Assembly (NCBI GenBank): GCA_033782935.1
Contig: JAWQEG010000621.1
Coordinates: 1,194,001-1,258,000, forward strand
Direction of reading: 5' to 3'
From: Petrolisthes cinctipes
Taxonomy: Eukaryota > Arthropoda > Malacostraca > Decapoda > Porcellanidae
Length of the DNA stretch: 64,000 nt
Position 1 is the first letter of the stretch. Every line of letters starts with the position of its first letter. Position numbers and translations under genes: made by a program. Below the pieces are notes generated by a model that saw nothing but the letters and a program-made list of their open reading frames with translations, was not told the origin of the DNA and did not search any database. Shown in pieces: positions 26,551 to 39,032 of this stretch.

Positions 26551-28567
26551 CTGATTTTTGGGAAGCTTCACGGAAGTACTTCCCACTACCACCTCGACCT
26601 GAGGGTTTACTCAAACAATAAGATTTGTCTAATCCTGGGCCACTAGAAGAAGAGCGGACCCGAGGAGTAGTACTTGGGGCAGTAATTGGGACCCGTAGAC
26701 GAGTCCCTGAAGCATCTGATATGTTAGAAGAAGATGAAGGTATATGAGATGGGATATTCTTTGAAACAATTACATTGGTTCTGTCCTGTACAGCAGTGGT
26801 ATCACTGACACAGGAAGATACATCAACATCCATAATACAGGTGGTAGAATCACTCCGCTGCTCAAGCGGAAGAGAAAGTGAATCTTTTGAAGTCACAACA
26901 TCCGTGGCATCCACATTAACTTCACGCCCCTCTGATGATCCCAAAGGAAGCTTGCGAGGAGGAACTTCTGTTGAATCAAGAGATTCATCAGAGCCACGAG
27001 AACGCTTCTGGTGAAATTGAGAGGAAACTATGAATGAGTCCATAGAGATGGTTGCCTCACAAGGTGGAACATCTATAGAGTCAAGAGCCTCAGAGGAACC
27101 ACGAAGGCGTCTCTGTGGCAGTTTAGGTGACTTAAGTTTCCCTTTTGGAGAGCGTGTGGCAGCGTGAACCTCTACCACATGTACACCTTTAGCTAAAGTC
27201 TGAGAATTGTCATCAGTTGAAGGGTCACCAGAATGAGTGTCTGATAAAGTTTCCAAGACAGAGAAACTATTATGTAGAGTAACCTTAGAAACGTTCTCAT
27301 TAGAGCAAAAAGCAGCTGCCTCTTGAGAGGGTTGAGAGGGTGTTGCAACCTATTTATGGCGAAGGGAGAAGGCGTATGTCTTCACACCACCATCCTTCTG
27401 TCGCCTGAAGTTGAGTTGCCGTCTGGCACTACCTATGCTAATGAATTGAGTATTAGCCAAGTGAAGGATATCCTGCTCAAGTAGGTACATCTTACATTGG
27501 CGAGAACGCAAGGGGTGAGCATCTCTGCAGTAAAAGCAGTAACTCTCTGACCGACACTCAGAAGTAAGATGTGAGTCAAGAGCAGAACAATTACCACACC
27601 GGGAACGGTTGTTGCAGTTCCTCTTCCCATGACCAAACTCATAACAACAGAAACACTGTAGGGGACGCTCAACAAAAGGCTTCACCTCAAATGAGGTGGG
27701 GTTAATGTTAATGCGATCTGGGATATGCGAGCCATAGAAAGTGAGGATGATCATATTTTTACTGCCTTTCATCTTCGTTACTCGTTGGACACTGTCTGGG
27801 CACATAGCGAGAATGTCCTCTTCAGAGAATTCATACAGGTCCTCATTATATATACGCCCCTTGCTATAATTAAATGTTCGATGTGGTTTAATAGATTCAA
27901 ACATGCTATCAGAAGGACAGGGGAGATTTAGGAGCATCATGGCCTGTGTAAGATCTTTGGCTCTGATTAAAACTCCCTTACCATATTTCTTTATGTGGCC
28001 CATTGGTAATAATCCAATTTCTTTCTCCAGATACCGGGAAGCATGGATAATGTTACCACGTCCCTCCCTGTAGTAAGCCACAAACCAAAAGGGTGTAGGA
28101 ACCCGACGTTCCTTTGGGACATGCTCTGCAGAATCATCAAATATATTAGGGCAGTAATCATTGTCACTGTCAATTACATTGATGGACCGTATCATCTGAA
28201 CTTTACAATGAGTATCCCCCACCGTCAGAAAATCTTTTGACTCAAATGCTGCTTTGGCAGCAGCATTTGTATTGAAAGTAATATAGCACCGATTAGACCT
28301 ACAATCACTGTCATATGTGATTCGGATTCGGAGGACTACTCCAAAGCACTTAAAAATGGAGTGGATAGCGCCATAGGTAAAGGATGCGAGTACATTCGTT
28401 AACATTAACGTGTCCAAATCGTTAACAGGGTTCTTCGACACAAGACCCGACCTGCTAGGTCTACTCTTATTTGCAGCTTTCTGCATCTTACCACGACCAG
28501 AGAGTGACGTCTCGAGGGCCTGGTCGACCACCGCTCGAGGAAGAGATTGGGGCTTTTCTGTATCCAT
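26540..28567 (-). pseudogene. N1 ORF1 (Gag-like, CCHC)
   Basis: Nucleic-acid-binding ORF1 protein. The frame from 28567 reads an RRM-like stretch (VLRIRITYDSDCRSNRCYI), then a triple zinc-knuckle block: CFCCYEFGHGKRNC, CGNCSALDSHLTSEC and CFYCRDAHPLRSRQC. A TAG at 27350-27352 interrupts it. The same frame then continues as a Ser/Pro-rich, low-complexity tail to 26540, where it overlaps ORF2. About 676 codons in all. Apart from that stop it looks intact. ORF1 proteins of this class coat the element RNA. Confidence 0.85.
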
Positions 28568-29400
28568 ATATCATTGGTTTAGTGTTTTTGGCCCCAGGAG
28601 CCAAGAGCTACTACCTACCGGGCAGATGAGGGGACCGAGCGCTGGTCGCTGGTCCCCCACGGGGCCACTCGTTTAAAAAAGCAGCCCCAATGGCTCGAAA
28701 GTTTGCCCATGACGGTGCTGAGACCCCCCTCCCCAACATCTCCAGGCCCAGACACCCAACCATCCAACATAGGACGGCCCCTAGAGGGCAGTCCCTCCGG
28801 AGGGCAGCGCTGTTGGCCCGTACTGGCAGCCTAATGCATGGGAACCATTTAGTCTGGTCTCTCACTGGCGACCTTACTAGCATGGGAAGCCCTCTCTCCC
28901 CGAAATCGGGGCAGAGCAGGGGCCGGAGCCCCCTCTAGTCTAGCTCGCCAGGTCTTGGAGACACGCAAGCCCCCCCACCACGTCAAGGCGGTTCCCGTTG
29001 GGGGGGTGTGACCGAGGAGAGGGGGAGAGGGTTGCGAGAAGGCGGCTCAGGCCAGTGATCCTCGATATGAGACTCATCCTCCTCCGACATGGCCAAGTCA
29101 GCCTCCAGGCAGGAAGCCACATCCGAATCCGCGCTCTCCATCTGGCCAGGCAAGGCCTAGATGGGAAGCAAACAACAACACGAACAGCTGAACACTCAAT
29201 CAGCCAAGGACAACACAGACAATCACAACAATACAATACACAGAATCACAACAGACAAACAACACCAGCAACAACAATACACAAACAAGAATGCACAAAC
29301 AATACAAACAACAACACACAAGCAAGAGTGTAAAAGCAACACAAAACAAGAATTCAGGCAGAGCGCCAGGAGAACGTCTTCACACCAACAAGGTTGGGGC
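28568..29400 (-). other. N1 5' UTR
   Basis: GC-rich block upstream of ORF1 (28600-29160), then a T/G-rich stretch on the minus strand (29161-29340). An internal promoter is expected here for a non-LTR element but no named motif was seen. The true 5' end is uncertain. Confidence 0.5.
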
Positions 29401-29717
29401 GAGACTCATAATGTCATAATGTGGCATGATGAGAGATGTCGTTATTGATAGTATATATTTTATCCTCGATACTGGTTGCTTGGGAACCAGTATCTAACAA
29501 GTTCACATCTAACTACACTATTGAACCTCTACCCATCCACAGTTGTGTACACATAAAACAAACACACATTGAACGGGCCCATTAACAAGTATCGCTTTTT
29601 TTCATGTCACCATTTGTGCTTACTGTCCCACCCTTCAATCATTTTTTTTTCTTGGGCCCAATATGACCTCACTTTATCAGCGCCTAATATCAATTAAACA
29701 ATCAATCAGTCAATCAA
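29401..29717 (+). mobile_element. Possible 3' scrap of a non-LTR element
   Basis: The stretch ends CGCCTAATATCAATTAAACA followed by TCAA-type repeats (29700-29717), similar in style to the N1 tail but with a different upstream sequence. A perfect hairpin (GATACTGGTT / AACCAGTATC, 7-base loop) lies at 29469-29495. No coding sequence. Confidence 0.35.
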
Positions 29718-29801
29718 AATGACCAAGCATGTAATAGGACTTTCCTCTACACACAACAACGTCTCATCCTAACCTATGCTCAACGAGAGGCCCCGTGTTA
29801 G

Positions 29802-30403
29802 GTGTGTCTGTTCTGCCGGTACTGTTCTGCCAGGCCGAAGTGTGCATGGTTTGCCGCCGACCATGATTCCAACCATCACGTCCTGCTGCCTCCACCTCTG
29901 AGCCTTCACCTCCTGAGGATACGTATCGATGGAAGTGTCCACGATGCCTTCAGCCAGGGGTTAATGTGTGGCATGGATGTACTCGATGTACTCAGGTCCA
30001 GGCTCGTGTCTCTACTATTGCTCCCCCTCCACCACCACCACCACCACCACCACCACCACCACCTGCTCCTCCTACCAGCCCTGCCTCGCCTCCGGACCTG
30101 GCACTCCTCAAGTCTGTTGCTACCCTCATGGCACGATGTACGGCCCTCGAGAACCGCTTTTCTGCCCTTGAAGCCAGGATTGATGGGATGGTTGCCGCGC
30201 AGGCTGCCAATGACTCCAAACTCTCCACCTTGGTCGAGGCTCAGCAGGCCATCATCTCAACTGTCACTACCTTTACCGAAAAGATGGATACTGTTGCATC
30301 TCGCCTTGAAAAGCTTTTCGAGTCAGTCCCTTCTCCTGGTCCATCTTCTTCTCCAGGTCGCTCATCTGCCCCCACTCACCGGACTTCTACCTCCAAATAC
30401 TGA
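29802..30403 (+). pseudogene. N2 ORF1: zinc finger, poly-Pro, coiled coil
   Basis: An N-terminal Cys/His cluster (CLFCRYCSARPKC, HDSNHH) is in one frame. After a frameshift near 29900 the next frame has WKCPRCLQPG, then VWHGCTRC, reminiscent of PHD-type fingers found in ORF1 of some non-LTR elements. A run of about 14 prolines follows (near 30024), then a predicted coiled coil (ALENRFSALEARIDGMVAAQ) and a Ser/Pro tail ending at 30403. It precedes ORF2 by 12 bases. Confidence 0.6.
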
Positions 30404-30415
30404 GTTCGCTAGTGA

Positions 30416-33400
30416 TTGCTGGATGTCATCTCCTGGAATGTATGTGGTATCACCAGTTATGCTAAGCTCACTCAACTCAAGGCCTATGTTATCGTCATCA
30501 TCCCCGTGTTATTTTTTTCCAGGAAGCATTTCCAGGATGGCCGCTCGCTGCTGGGCAAGCTCCTCCTCTCTCAGGTTATGTGCCATATGTTCATCTGGTA
30601 AGGAATGGTCTCCTAACTTACAAACATAGCTCCTTGCCACATCGCCTTCTCCGTACCACCACTGATCCTGAAATAACCTTTCAGCTATTTGAGGGTCTAC
30701 CTGGGAATGGAGTACTACAACTATGTAATGTCTATTCTGCCCCAGCTAGACTCACTCTTGAGGCTCTTCCTTCTCCAACAGTGCGTGGTATGGTGTATAT
30801 GGGAGATTTTAATGCTCGGCATTCTGATTTAGGTGATGGTTCTGGCTCTATTAATCGTAATGGTGTTCGTCTCCTTTCATACATCCGCAAGCATCATCTG
30901 ACACGCTGGGACACTGGCAGTGCCACTCATTGCCAGGGAGGTACTCTGGATTACATCCTCTCGTCTGGCCTGATAGCATCTCAGGTCCTGTGCTCCTCCG
31001 TGCCAGACTTATTCTCTGATCACATTGTTCTTCGGTTTCATTATTCTCTAACTGCTGGGTCAAGTGCTTGAGCCACTCGTTTGCATATTGCTGTGCCCCC
31101 TAAATATTACATCTTATTCATGGCCCATGTATTCCCTACAATAGACATATCATCAGCTGAACAGTTGTACTCTGATCTTGTATCTGCTACTCATGACTTT
31201 TATAGGCTATACGTCTCCCGGCCACACCTCCAGCATCGCCATACTGCCCACTCCTGGACGCTGGATGCACGTATACAGGAGGCAAAGGAGGAGGCTGAAC
31301 GTGATGGCCTATTGTTTCAAGCCAACCCAACCCCTGACCTGCTCCATCATTACCAGATGTTTAGGGACGCTTTAGTTGCCCTGCAGGAGTGTGGTCACAC
31401 TGAGTCTTGGCAGCGGTTCACGGACAGCATCAACCAGCAAACAAGTGTGGCTTCTATGTGGCACCTCATCCATCGGGTTGTTAAAAAGACACCGGCCACT
31501 GCTCGTCATCACACTCCCGCCGACTATGCCCAACAACTTGTCGATGCCTGGTCAGAACAATCTACCCCAGCCAGTCTACCCATCCACATACAAGATGCAC
31601 TCACTTCCCGTGCTGCTGTCCATCGGCTACGTCTAATGTCTGCTCTGTTGCAAGATGATGACGATGATGCAGAGGTGATAACTGAGGAGGAGTTGCGACG
31701 TGCTCTCTCTCGGGGTAGAGCTTCTTCCCCTGGTGATGATGGTATTACTTATGCTGTGCGGCGTGTACTTCAACAAATTCTTGGGAACCCTCTACTTCGA
31801 CTGTACAATCTTTGTCTTCGTGATGGTTGTGTACCACGAGCCTTGACGAGCAGCACAATAATACCCATCCCTAAGCCCTTCACTGCGAAGTTCAGGCTTA
31901 TTTCTCTTACTTCTTGTTTTTGTAAGGTTATGGAGAGAACCTTACTCAATCGTCTCATGTACAGACTGCAGGATCGCCTTTCTCCATGGCTGTTTGGTTT
32001 CCTTCCCCAGCAGAGCACACACCACTGCCTTGTCGACTTGTACTCTCGCCTTAACAGGGACAGTGTGGTGGCCTTCATTGACCTTCGAAGTGCCTTCGAT
32101 GTTGCTAATAGATACGTCATTTTGGATCAACTGGTTGACTTTGGGATAAAGGGTAATCTATTACGGTGGATTCGGGGCTACCTGAGTAACAGGACCTCCC
32201 GTGTGTTTTACAGTGGTGCGCTCAGTCCTTTGAGCAGTTTTCATCTTGGTACGCCTCAAGGGGGTGTTCTCAGCCCATTGTTATTTAATATTCTGATGCA
32301 TCGGCTACTCACTTCTCTCCCTGATATAACTGGAACTACAATTACGTGCTATGCTGATGATATCTGTGTTCATTCTACCTCACCAAGGGATCTCCAGCAG
32401 TTTCTTGACTCCTTATCTGTGGCCTCCTCTCACTGTGGCATTATTGTCTCCCCAGATAAGAGCAGAATATTCACCTGCCACCTTCCTCAAGCTCGGTCAG
32501 TGTTCACCATTCGAGGGACTGTCATTCCCATGTGTTCCCAGTATCGCTACCTGGGCACACCAGTCAATATTTGGCCGATTATCCCTGCCAGACCTCAAGA
32601 CCATCCCTTTGTCCTGGACTTATTGGATCGTCTCCAGCGCCGACTTATACCACTTCAATGGCTCACTAACATCTCCTCGGGCATCTCCATCCCAGTAGCT
32701 AGGACTATCTATATTGCTTTTATCCGTTCAGTTGTTGATTACCTCTCCCCTGCTCTGATTCAACTTCCCAGGGCTGCTCTTGAAACTTTAGAAAGATTTC
32801 AGAATAGAGCAATGAGAATAATTCTCGTGTGTCCAATGTCGACCAGGATAGTGAACATGCAGCGTGAGTTGCGTCTTCCCCCGTTAGTAGAGAGAATTTA
32901 TTCTAGTGTTACTTGCTTCACTGTCAATTGCCTCCATTTCCCACATCTTTCACCCCATTACTCTCAGTTAGTCAGGACTTCTCTTAGACCAAACTACCCG
33001 TTCCGGCCCATACTGCCTGCTGGACGTACTCATATAAGGTCTGTTTCCTCTATGCTCCGTAGTCTTAATATAGATATAATGGTGGTAGACGTCCCCCCAG
33101 GGCCCTCCGTGGATGCTACCAACACCTGATGTGAGCTTCACACCTACTTTCAAGTCGCAACTACCTTCTCTACTGCGGCAGTTGGCTCTGGAACACATAG
33201 AAACAGTGACGTCCTCCATCACAGATCCATACTGCCTCTACACTGATGGCTCATTGCAAGTTGATGGTACAGCAGGTTGTGCCGTCTTCTCACCTGACAT
33301 GGTGTCACCTCCAGGGGGCTGGGTTGGCCGTCGTCTCTGTAACCACTCTAGCTCAACATTGTGTGAACTGTATGCCATTCTGGATGCTGTTAGTCTTGTT

Positions 33401-34078
33401 TGTCAACGTGGAGTGAATGCTGCCATTTTTTGTGACTCCAAACCTGCCCTTCATTCCCTCTCTAGTGTTCAGCCCACACACTCTGCTGTTATTCAGCAGA
33501 TTTTATCGTTTTTGGCCTTATTGCGTCATCGTAACTTGACTGTCAAATTTTTATGGGTGCCATCCCATGTAGGCTTACGTCACAATGGTACATTTGACAG
33601 ACTCGCAAAGGAAGCCTGCCATCTGCCTCCTCGTGGTGTTAGACGTCCTCTCTCCCTGACATGTTACCTCTCTAAAGTCTGCTCCGCCGCTCTCCTCCCT
33701 GTACGGCGACGCAGGGATGCAGAGAGGCCCTTCAGCATCTCCATCACCCATTACGAGTCTGTCTGCCGTCACAAATATTCCTACCGTCGTCGAGGCCTCA
33801 TGGTTCGGAGGCACAATGTAGTCTCTGCTCGTTTGAGGCTTGGCTACCGGCCACCGTGGCAGGTTGCTGGGATGCAGGGTGAGCCTCCCTTCACTGAGTG
33901 CCGCTTGTGTCGAGCGCCTCGTGCTAACACTATAGAGCACTATTGCCTGGCCTGCCCCACTGTCCGACACTTGCTGCCCCGGGGCCTGCCACTAGATGTG
34001 GTTTGTCGACACCTGCTGAACCATCAGGTTCTGGAGGAACTTCTGGTACGCCACCCTCGTTTTGGTGGATTTAAATAG
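30416..34078 (+). pseudogene. N2 ORF2: endonuclease, RT, RNase H
   Basis: Endonuclease starts ISWNVCGI and has GDFNARHSDLG (near 30805) and FSDHIVLRF, with a frameshift near 30480-30580 and a TGA at 31069-31071. RT (31081-33129): FIDLRSAFDVANR (motif A), GTPQGGVLSPLLFN and CYADDICVHS (motif C, near 32347), all intact. RNase H (33113-34078) follows after a frame change and reads LYTDGSLQVDG, CELYAILDA, FCDSKPALHS and WVPSHVGLRHN. A C-terminal Cys/His stretch (CRLCRAPRANTIEHYCLAC) closes it. RT and RNase H would need two or three repairs to be active. Confidence 0.87.
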
Positions 34079-34139
34079 GTCATAATGTAAATATTTGTCT
34101 GTATGCTTGTGCTCCATTCTGTTATGTTTTTGTGATGTG

Positions 34140-34172
<33 letters not shown>

Positions 34173-34313
34173 GTTGTAGTCATTGGATTCTCATAGGTCC
34201 CGCCTACCCGTATGTATTGTTGCCTGCCTGTTGATTGACGCTACGGCGCAATTAATAAAAAATAAAAAAATGCCACATTATAATATTTTACATAAACCTA
34301 GATTGGTAGGATA

Positions 34314-34485
34314 TACACTCGCAATCCAAAATATGTATCCAGGCTTGGTTCGAATAGCCTGATCGAATATTAATCGATCTCAAGCAAATATGAAACAGGA
34401 TAAGCGTTGTAATTGGTTCACTAGTTTGTTAAATTATTCGAAACTTCCACAAGACCTGGATACAAATTTTGGATTGCGAGTGTAC
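34314..34485. mobile_element. 172-bp MITE, copy 1
   Basis: Terminal inverted repeats of about 30 bp: TACACTCGCAATCCAAAAT at the left and its complement at the right, each starting with TA. This fits a Tc1/mariner-type TA duplication. No coding capacity. It closely matches copy 2 at 34841-35011. Confidence 0.88.
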
Positions 34486-34840
34486 ACTCATTGTACCTTT
34501 CTGTATCCATGACAGCCTGAGTGCCAGGGGAGGAGTGATGATTCACAGAGTGGTGGACCGCTCTTGTAGTCATAGAATTTTGGGCTTCGGGATACGAAGG
34601 GGTGTTAACTGCATGCGTTGTCCCAGTATACAACATTATAGCTATGTCTAGACACCATCCCACGCTGAACAACATGACAACCTACGGGTATAAATGGAAT
34701 ATTTAGGAGTTTTTTCGTGTATATATTTTTTCTCGGCTTACTTAATGAAGTTATATATCATTTTAGTGTTATGTGGATAGAATAAGAAAGTATTGATTCA
34801 TGTTTTTCAGTTTACCCTTAGCAAATCCAGTGGAGTAAGG

Positions 34841-35011
34841 TACACTCGCGATCCAAAATATGTATCCAGACTTATTTCGAATAGCCTGATCAAGTATTAA
34901 GCGAGCTCAAGCAAACATGAAACAGAATAAGCTTTGTAATTGGTTCACTACTCTGTCAAATTATTCGAAACTTCAACAAGACCTGGATACAAATTTTGGA
35001 TTGCGAGTGTA
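34841..35011. mobile_element. 171-bp MITE, copy 2
   Basis: Same family and orientation as 34314-34485, with scattered substitutions (left end TACACTCGCGATCC). Confidence 0.88.
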
Positions 35012-36295
35012 CAGCCTGCCGAATAAGTTCGCGGACTGTTTAAGATAGCCTCTATAAAGTGGAAATCTGGTAACACTGCCCAGTATGAAACGCCGTGTAT
35101 GTGAGGTTATAATATAGGGGGTTTTGTCTAATAAAAATACTATCATACATATTGCAGTAAGATATAATTAGGACGGAAAGCAGGACAATGATAAAATAAT
35201 TAATATAAAACTATTGTTGTCCTGATAAAATTAGTAAATTTCACATAGGCTAGTCTGTCGCAGTTGTCGTACTGTGCATGAAACAATATTAATTAGATAT
35301 TATTCCATTACTGAATGTTTCATTATAAAGATTAGTTTAACACAAAATAATTCCATATTAAGTTTATTAATGGCTGCAGTTACAAGTGAAGGAGAGATTT
35401 TTGAAGAGACTGAAAGAAAAATCGACGTATGTCTATAAGGTGGGAAGGTGATAGAGGGGTGGAACAGCAAGCACGAAGGGAAGAACTTGGTGGAACGGAG
35501 GGACAGAAAAGAAAGTGGATGGCTGGGGACCAAAGGATCCCTTATCATATTGTCCGCAACCCTGCAGGCAACACCTCCTACGGGGAGTGAATGAGAGAGA
35601 CCAAAGGATAATAAGGCTGAGAGAAACACGGAAACGGTTGAATGCAGCTGTATTCCGAATATAATACGAGTAACTGATGGGTTCTGCTTGAGTAATTAAC
35701 ATTGATAGCAGACCAGATAATATTGTGATGTGATATGGTTAATAAAACCAATTATCATAAAACAGTACTAAATATCAGTGTTAATTTTATTTGCAGTACG
35801 CACTGATATCGACGTAAAATCAGGTAATATGAACGGCCTTATCACCCATAAAAACATTTCTAATCGTCATATGCAAACTCACTTGTATACCCTGACTAAT
35901 TAACTCTGCTGTTCACAAGTGGTGGAAGAGATGGCGCGTGGAGGGTAATCTACGACATCATCCAAGATCTGTTGCACCCCCCCCCCCCAACCCCCGAAAA
36001 AAAACACAATAATAATAATAATAAAAAACACACACATACACAGCTGAGCAAGATAAGCGTATCATCATCCCATCTGAGCTGTGCTGTAGAGCCCAGGGGA
36101 AAGGTCAAATATCGCATAGGCCTTCAAACCAGGAGAAAGAGGGGGAGGGGGGGGAATTGATTGGAACGAAGCAGGCACAATCTCAAGTTCGGGCTCACCC
36201 ACACACCTTCTGCCAGCGGACTCGTGCTTGAGGACAACGATAAACAAGTTTTCCGCTTGTGAATTTAATGTTACTTTACTTTTTACTTTTCAATT
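35012..36295. other. No gene recognised
   Basis: AT-rich, with simple-sequence runs (poly-C near 35977, AAT repeats near 36008). Open frames of up to 109 codons carry no known motif. Confidence 0.4.
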
Positions 36296-36651
36296 TGAAC
36301 AGGTGCCCTGTCCATACAGCAGGCATCATTCCCAGATTGTTTGGTGATTAACAGTCCATTGAGTTATTGGACTGGCCGTCGAAGGGATGCGACATGAATC
36401 CCATTGACAACAGCTTGGGTCTGATGGTGAACACATGGGAGCAGAGCCAGGAAAAGAAAAGGGCCCAAGTCGTGCAGCATGTCGTGCTAGAATGGGAAGC
36501 ACTTCGCCGAAATCAAGCTACCATTTACAACTTTGTTTCATCAATGCCTAAAAGATTACAGGAGGTCACTGAAGCTGAAGGGGTTTGGTTAAGTTACTCG
36601 GGTTTTATCCTTTGTCCCGTCAATGACTTATTTTCTATATCACTCATTACC
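36296..36651 (+). pseudogene. Tc1/mariner transposase C-terminal remnant
   Basis: Reads CPVHTAGIIPRLFGD, then a stop, then LDWPSKGCDMNPIDNSLG. This corresponds to the region around the last catalytic acidic residue of Tc1/mariner transposases (family pattern WP..S.D.NPIE). The acidic residue is present as Asp. Upstream catalytic domains and terminal repeats were not found, so it is a truncated fossil. Confidence 0.75.
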
Positions 36652-37253
36652 TGACATTATAAGAATATACAAGTAAACTCTGTTATATGGTAAATAATTT
36701 ATTTTATTTAGAAAAGTTTCTGAGCTTTATATCGTTTTATGTTCCTAACACATGAAGCAGATCTTACAAATATGAAAGCATTACGAAAAAAATCATATTG
36801 CAATAGACAGATATTATTTATTTAAATGCAACATGAATTGACAGACAGTTTAAGCATACAAAGTGGCAGTAGGCGATATCAAAACTTGCAGAAGGTTACT
36901 GCCTCATCGCCACCAAATTTCAGTCATAATAAATATCTTTCCATAGAGAAATATATAAAAGATAACTGCACGAAATGATACCTGGAAATATTATGAATGT
37001 CTGGAATTGATGAATGTGACTGTCTACTCCACTTTTTCCCATATTATGATCTGACAAAAGACGACATCTCTCCAACTTTTCTCTTCACAGCTCTCCTCCT
37101 TCCACATTGTGGGTTGCCAAGCAGAATCATGACAGCTTCAGTCAACGGGAAATGAAGATGGCTAAAAATACTTTAAGGCACGGTTGTATGGGCCTAATCA
37201 AAGCAAGGGATTTAACTGCATTTTACCTGTCAACAGTGTTACGACCCCTCAAT
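36652..37253. other. No gene recognised; target of P-like element B
   Basis: AT-rich. At 37235 TGTTACGACCC begins a stretch that continues, once element B is removed, at 46910. It looks like the start of an LTR but no matching end was found. Confidence 0.4.
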
Positions 37254-38401
37254 ACTAGACCCACGACCTATACACACCAGGTCACCTAGATCAAGGATGA
37301 GAGACAGTAAGGATAGTTCACTGAGCACTTGTTTTACCCACAATGCACCGCGCCATACAGCCGTGACGTCACTGGAGACCCAAACACGGACGCACAGAGG
37401 AGTTTTGCCTTGGCTTTGCTTGTATCTCAGTGACTCCAGCTTTTTTCTCTATAAGAACAATGACAAGGTGTGCTGTTTACGGGTGCAATAGCAATAACAG
37501 GAGCAAGAAACAAGAAAATTGCCATTTTTATCGATTTCCAAGAACAAAATCAGTGTTAAAACAGTGGAATCATTCGTGCTATCGGGCAGATAAACTAAAC
37601 CCAGAGACTGCCTGAGTTTGATCCCGTTAGCAGATTACAAACAGAATTACAGCATCAAGAGGAAGCTCCTGAACAAGTCTCCATAGGCAACGAGATCATT
37701 GAAGGCTGATGCTGTACCTTCGCTGTTTCTCCCAAAACAGGAGGAGGATTCAGGTAGGCAATATGGACTCATCTGTTACTGCCAATACTTTCGGTATAAA
37801 ACTTATTGTGCAAAACTTACTAAATATCATCTTTCATTTGCAATTAGTAGGAGCTGACAAATATTTATTGATGGTGCTTGTTAACAGGTTAAAATAAGTC
37901 TTGTGCATAGATATGGGCTGCCCCTAATCTTTATTGAAAGTAAGGTTTATATGAGCCATACTATTGAAATGTGACAAGACAGCCAACCAGGTAAGATGGG
38001 CCAATTTTATGAAAGTTTTATAGGTTATTTGGTTTTATTGTACATTGTGTAGGGTTGGTTTATACTAACGTTAGGTGGCAGGTAGATTGGGACCATTTCT
38101 TAATATTTTCAGTTTTTATAAATGACTAGTTTGGTAGGGAGGTGGGAAACATATCCATACCAAAAGAGCAGAAATGTTTTCCATCTTGATCATACAAATA
38201 AATTGCACCACCAGATTGTCTGATTTAATTATTTTCCTTTTTGCAGAAAGTGCAAAACACCGTGGGCGCAGAGCTGAGGAAAAACAGAGGCGCCAGCTTT
38301 TGCAAGATTTGCTCAGTGTTTCTGGTAGGAAGAATTTTATGACTTTGTAAAATTGATTATTATTAAAGTTTTTACTGTCTTGCTGAAATATAACATCTCA
38401 A

Positions 38402-38997
38402 TCAGTGAGTTACATATGGTATATAGGGTATATTATATATTCCTTTAGTTGAAAATATATATACAGTACAGTGAATATTTTCTGTATTCTCTGCAAGACA
38501 AGTTCTCTTTCACTCAACAGACATCAGTGAGTTACATATGGTATATAGGGTATAATTATTATATATTCCTTTAGTTGAAAATATAGGTAAATTTACTGTT
38601 TCGGACAGAATAGGATTCTTTGGACAATGATATATTTTACTAGTGCTTTTTTATGTATTTTCAACGATTTTGATATTCATTTCCGTCGCATTTTTTTTTT
38701 TTTTTTTTTTTTTTTAGCCTAACCTGACCTAACCTAATCTGGACCGCGGCACACTACCGGGACTTAACCGGGGCAGACTACCGGGACCTAACCAGGGCAG
38801 GCTACCGGGATCTGACCAGGGCAGATTACTGGGAAAATAGAAATAGCCGACATGGATGGATGTAGAGCACAGTTTACACTTGAAATCTAATCCCGGTAGT
38901 CTGCCCCGGTAAGGTCCCGGTAGTCTGCCCTGGTTAGGTCCTGGTAGTCTGGCCCAGTTAGGTCCTGGTAGTGTGCCGCGGTCCAGATTAGGTTTGG

Positions 38998-39032
<35 letters not shown>

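Larger units (their letters stand above)
22407..29400 (-). mobile_element. N1 non-LTR retrotransposon, near full-length (copy 2)
   Basis: About 7 kb on the minus strand: a GC-rich 5' UTR (about 28568-29400), ORF1 (28567 to 26540), ORF2 (about 26550 to 22710), a 3' UTR and an AATC-type tail at 22407. The 3' UTR matches copy 1 (11069-11366) and copy 4 (63524-64000). ORF1 and ORF2 overlap slightly. Damage: one nonsense codon in ORF1, a frameshift in RT, a 157-bp ectopic insertion between RT and RNase H, and a frameshift near the end. No target-site duplication was identified, so the 5' boundary is approximate. Confidence 0.88.
29718..34270 (+). mobile_element. Second non-LTR retrotransposon family (N2)
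   Basis: ORF1 with zinc-finger and coiled-coil parts, then ORF2 with endonuclease, RT and RNase H, and a 3' UTR with a (GT)n run (34138-34163) ending in an A-rich (AATAAAA) tail at about 34267. RNase H places it among I, LOA or Ingi-like groups; the precise clade is not determined. ORF2 has several frame breaks. The 5' boundary is a guess based on the first coding signal near 29790. Confidence 0.8.

Noticed and set aside
29411..34282. ATAATGTGGCA near 29416 and its complement near 34271 as terminal repeats of N2
   Set aside because: They are inverted, only about 11 bp and AT-rich; non-LTR elements do not have inverted termini.
34340..34356. tRNA-like B box (GGTTCGAATAGCC) suggesting a SINE
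   Set aside because: It lies inside the TA-flanked MITE, has an extra base, lacks an A box at the right distance, and no poly-A tail follows.
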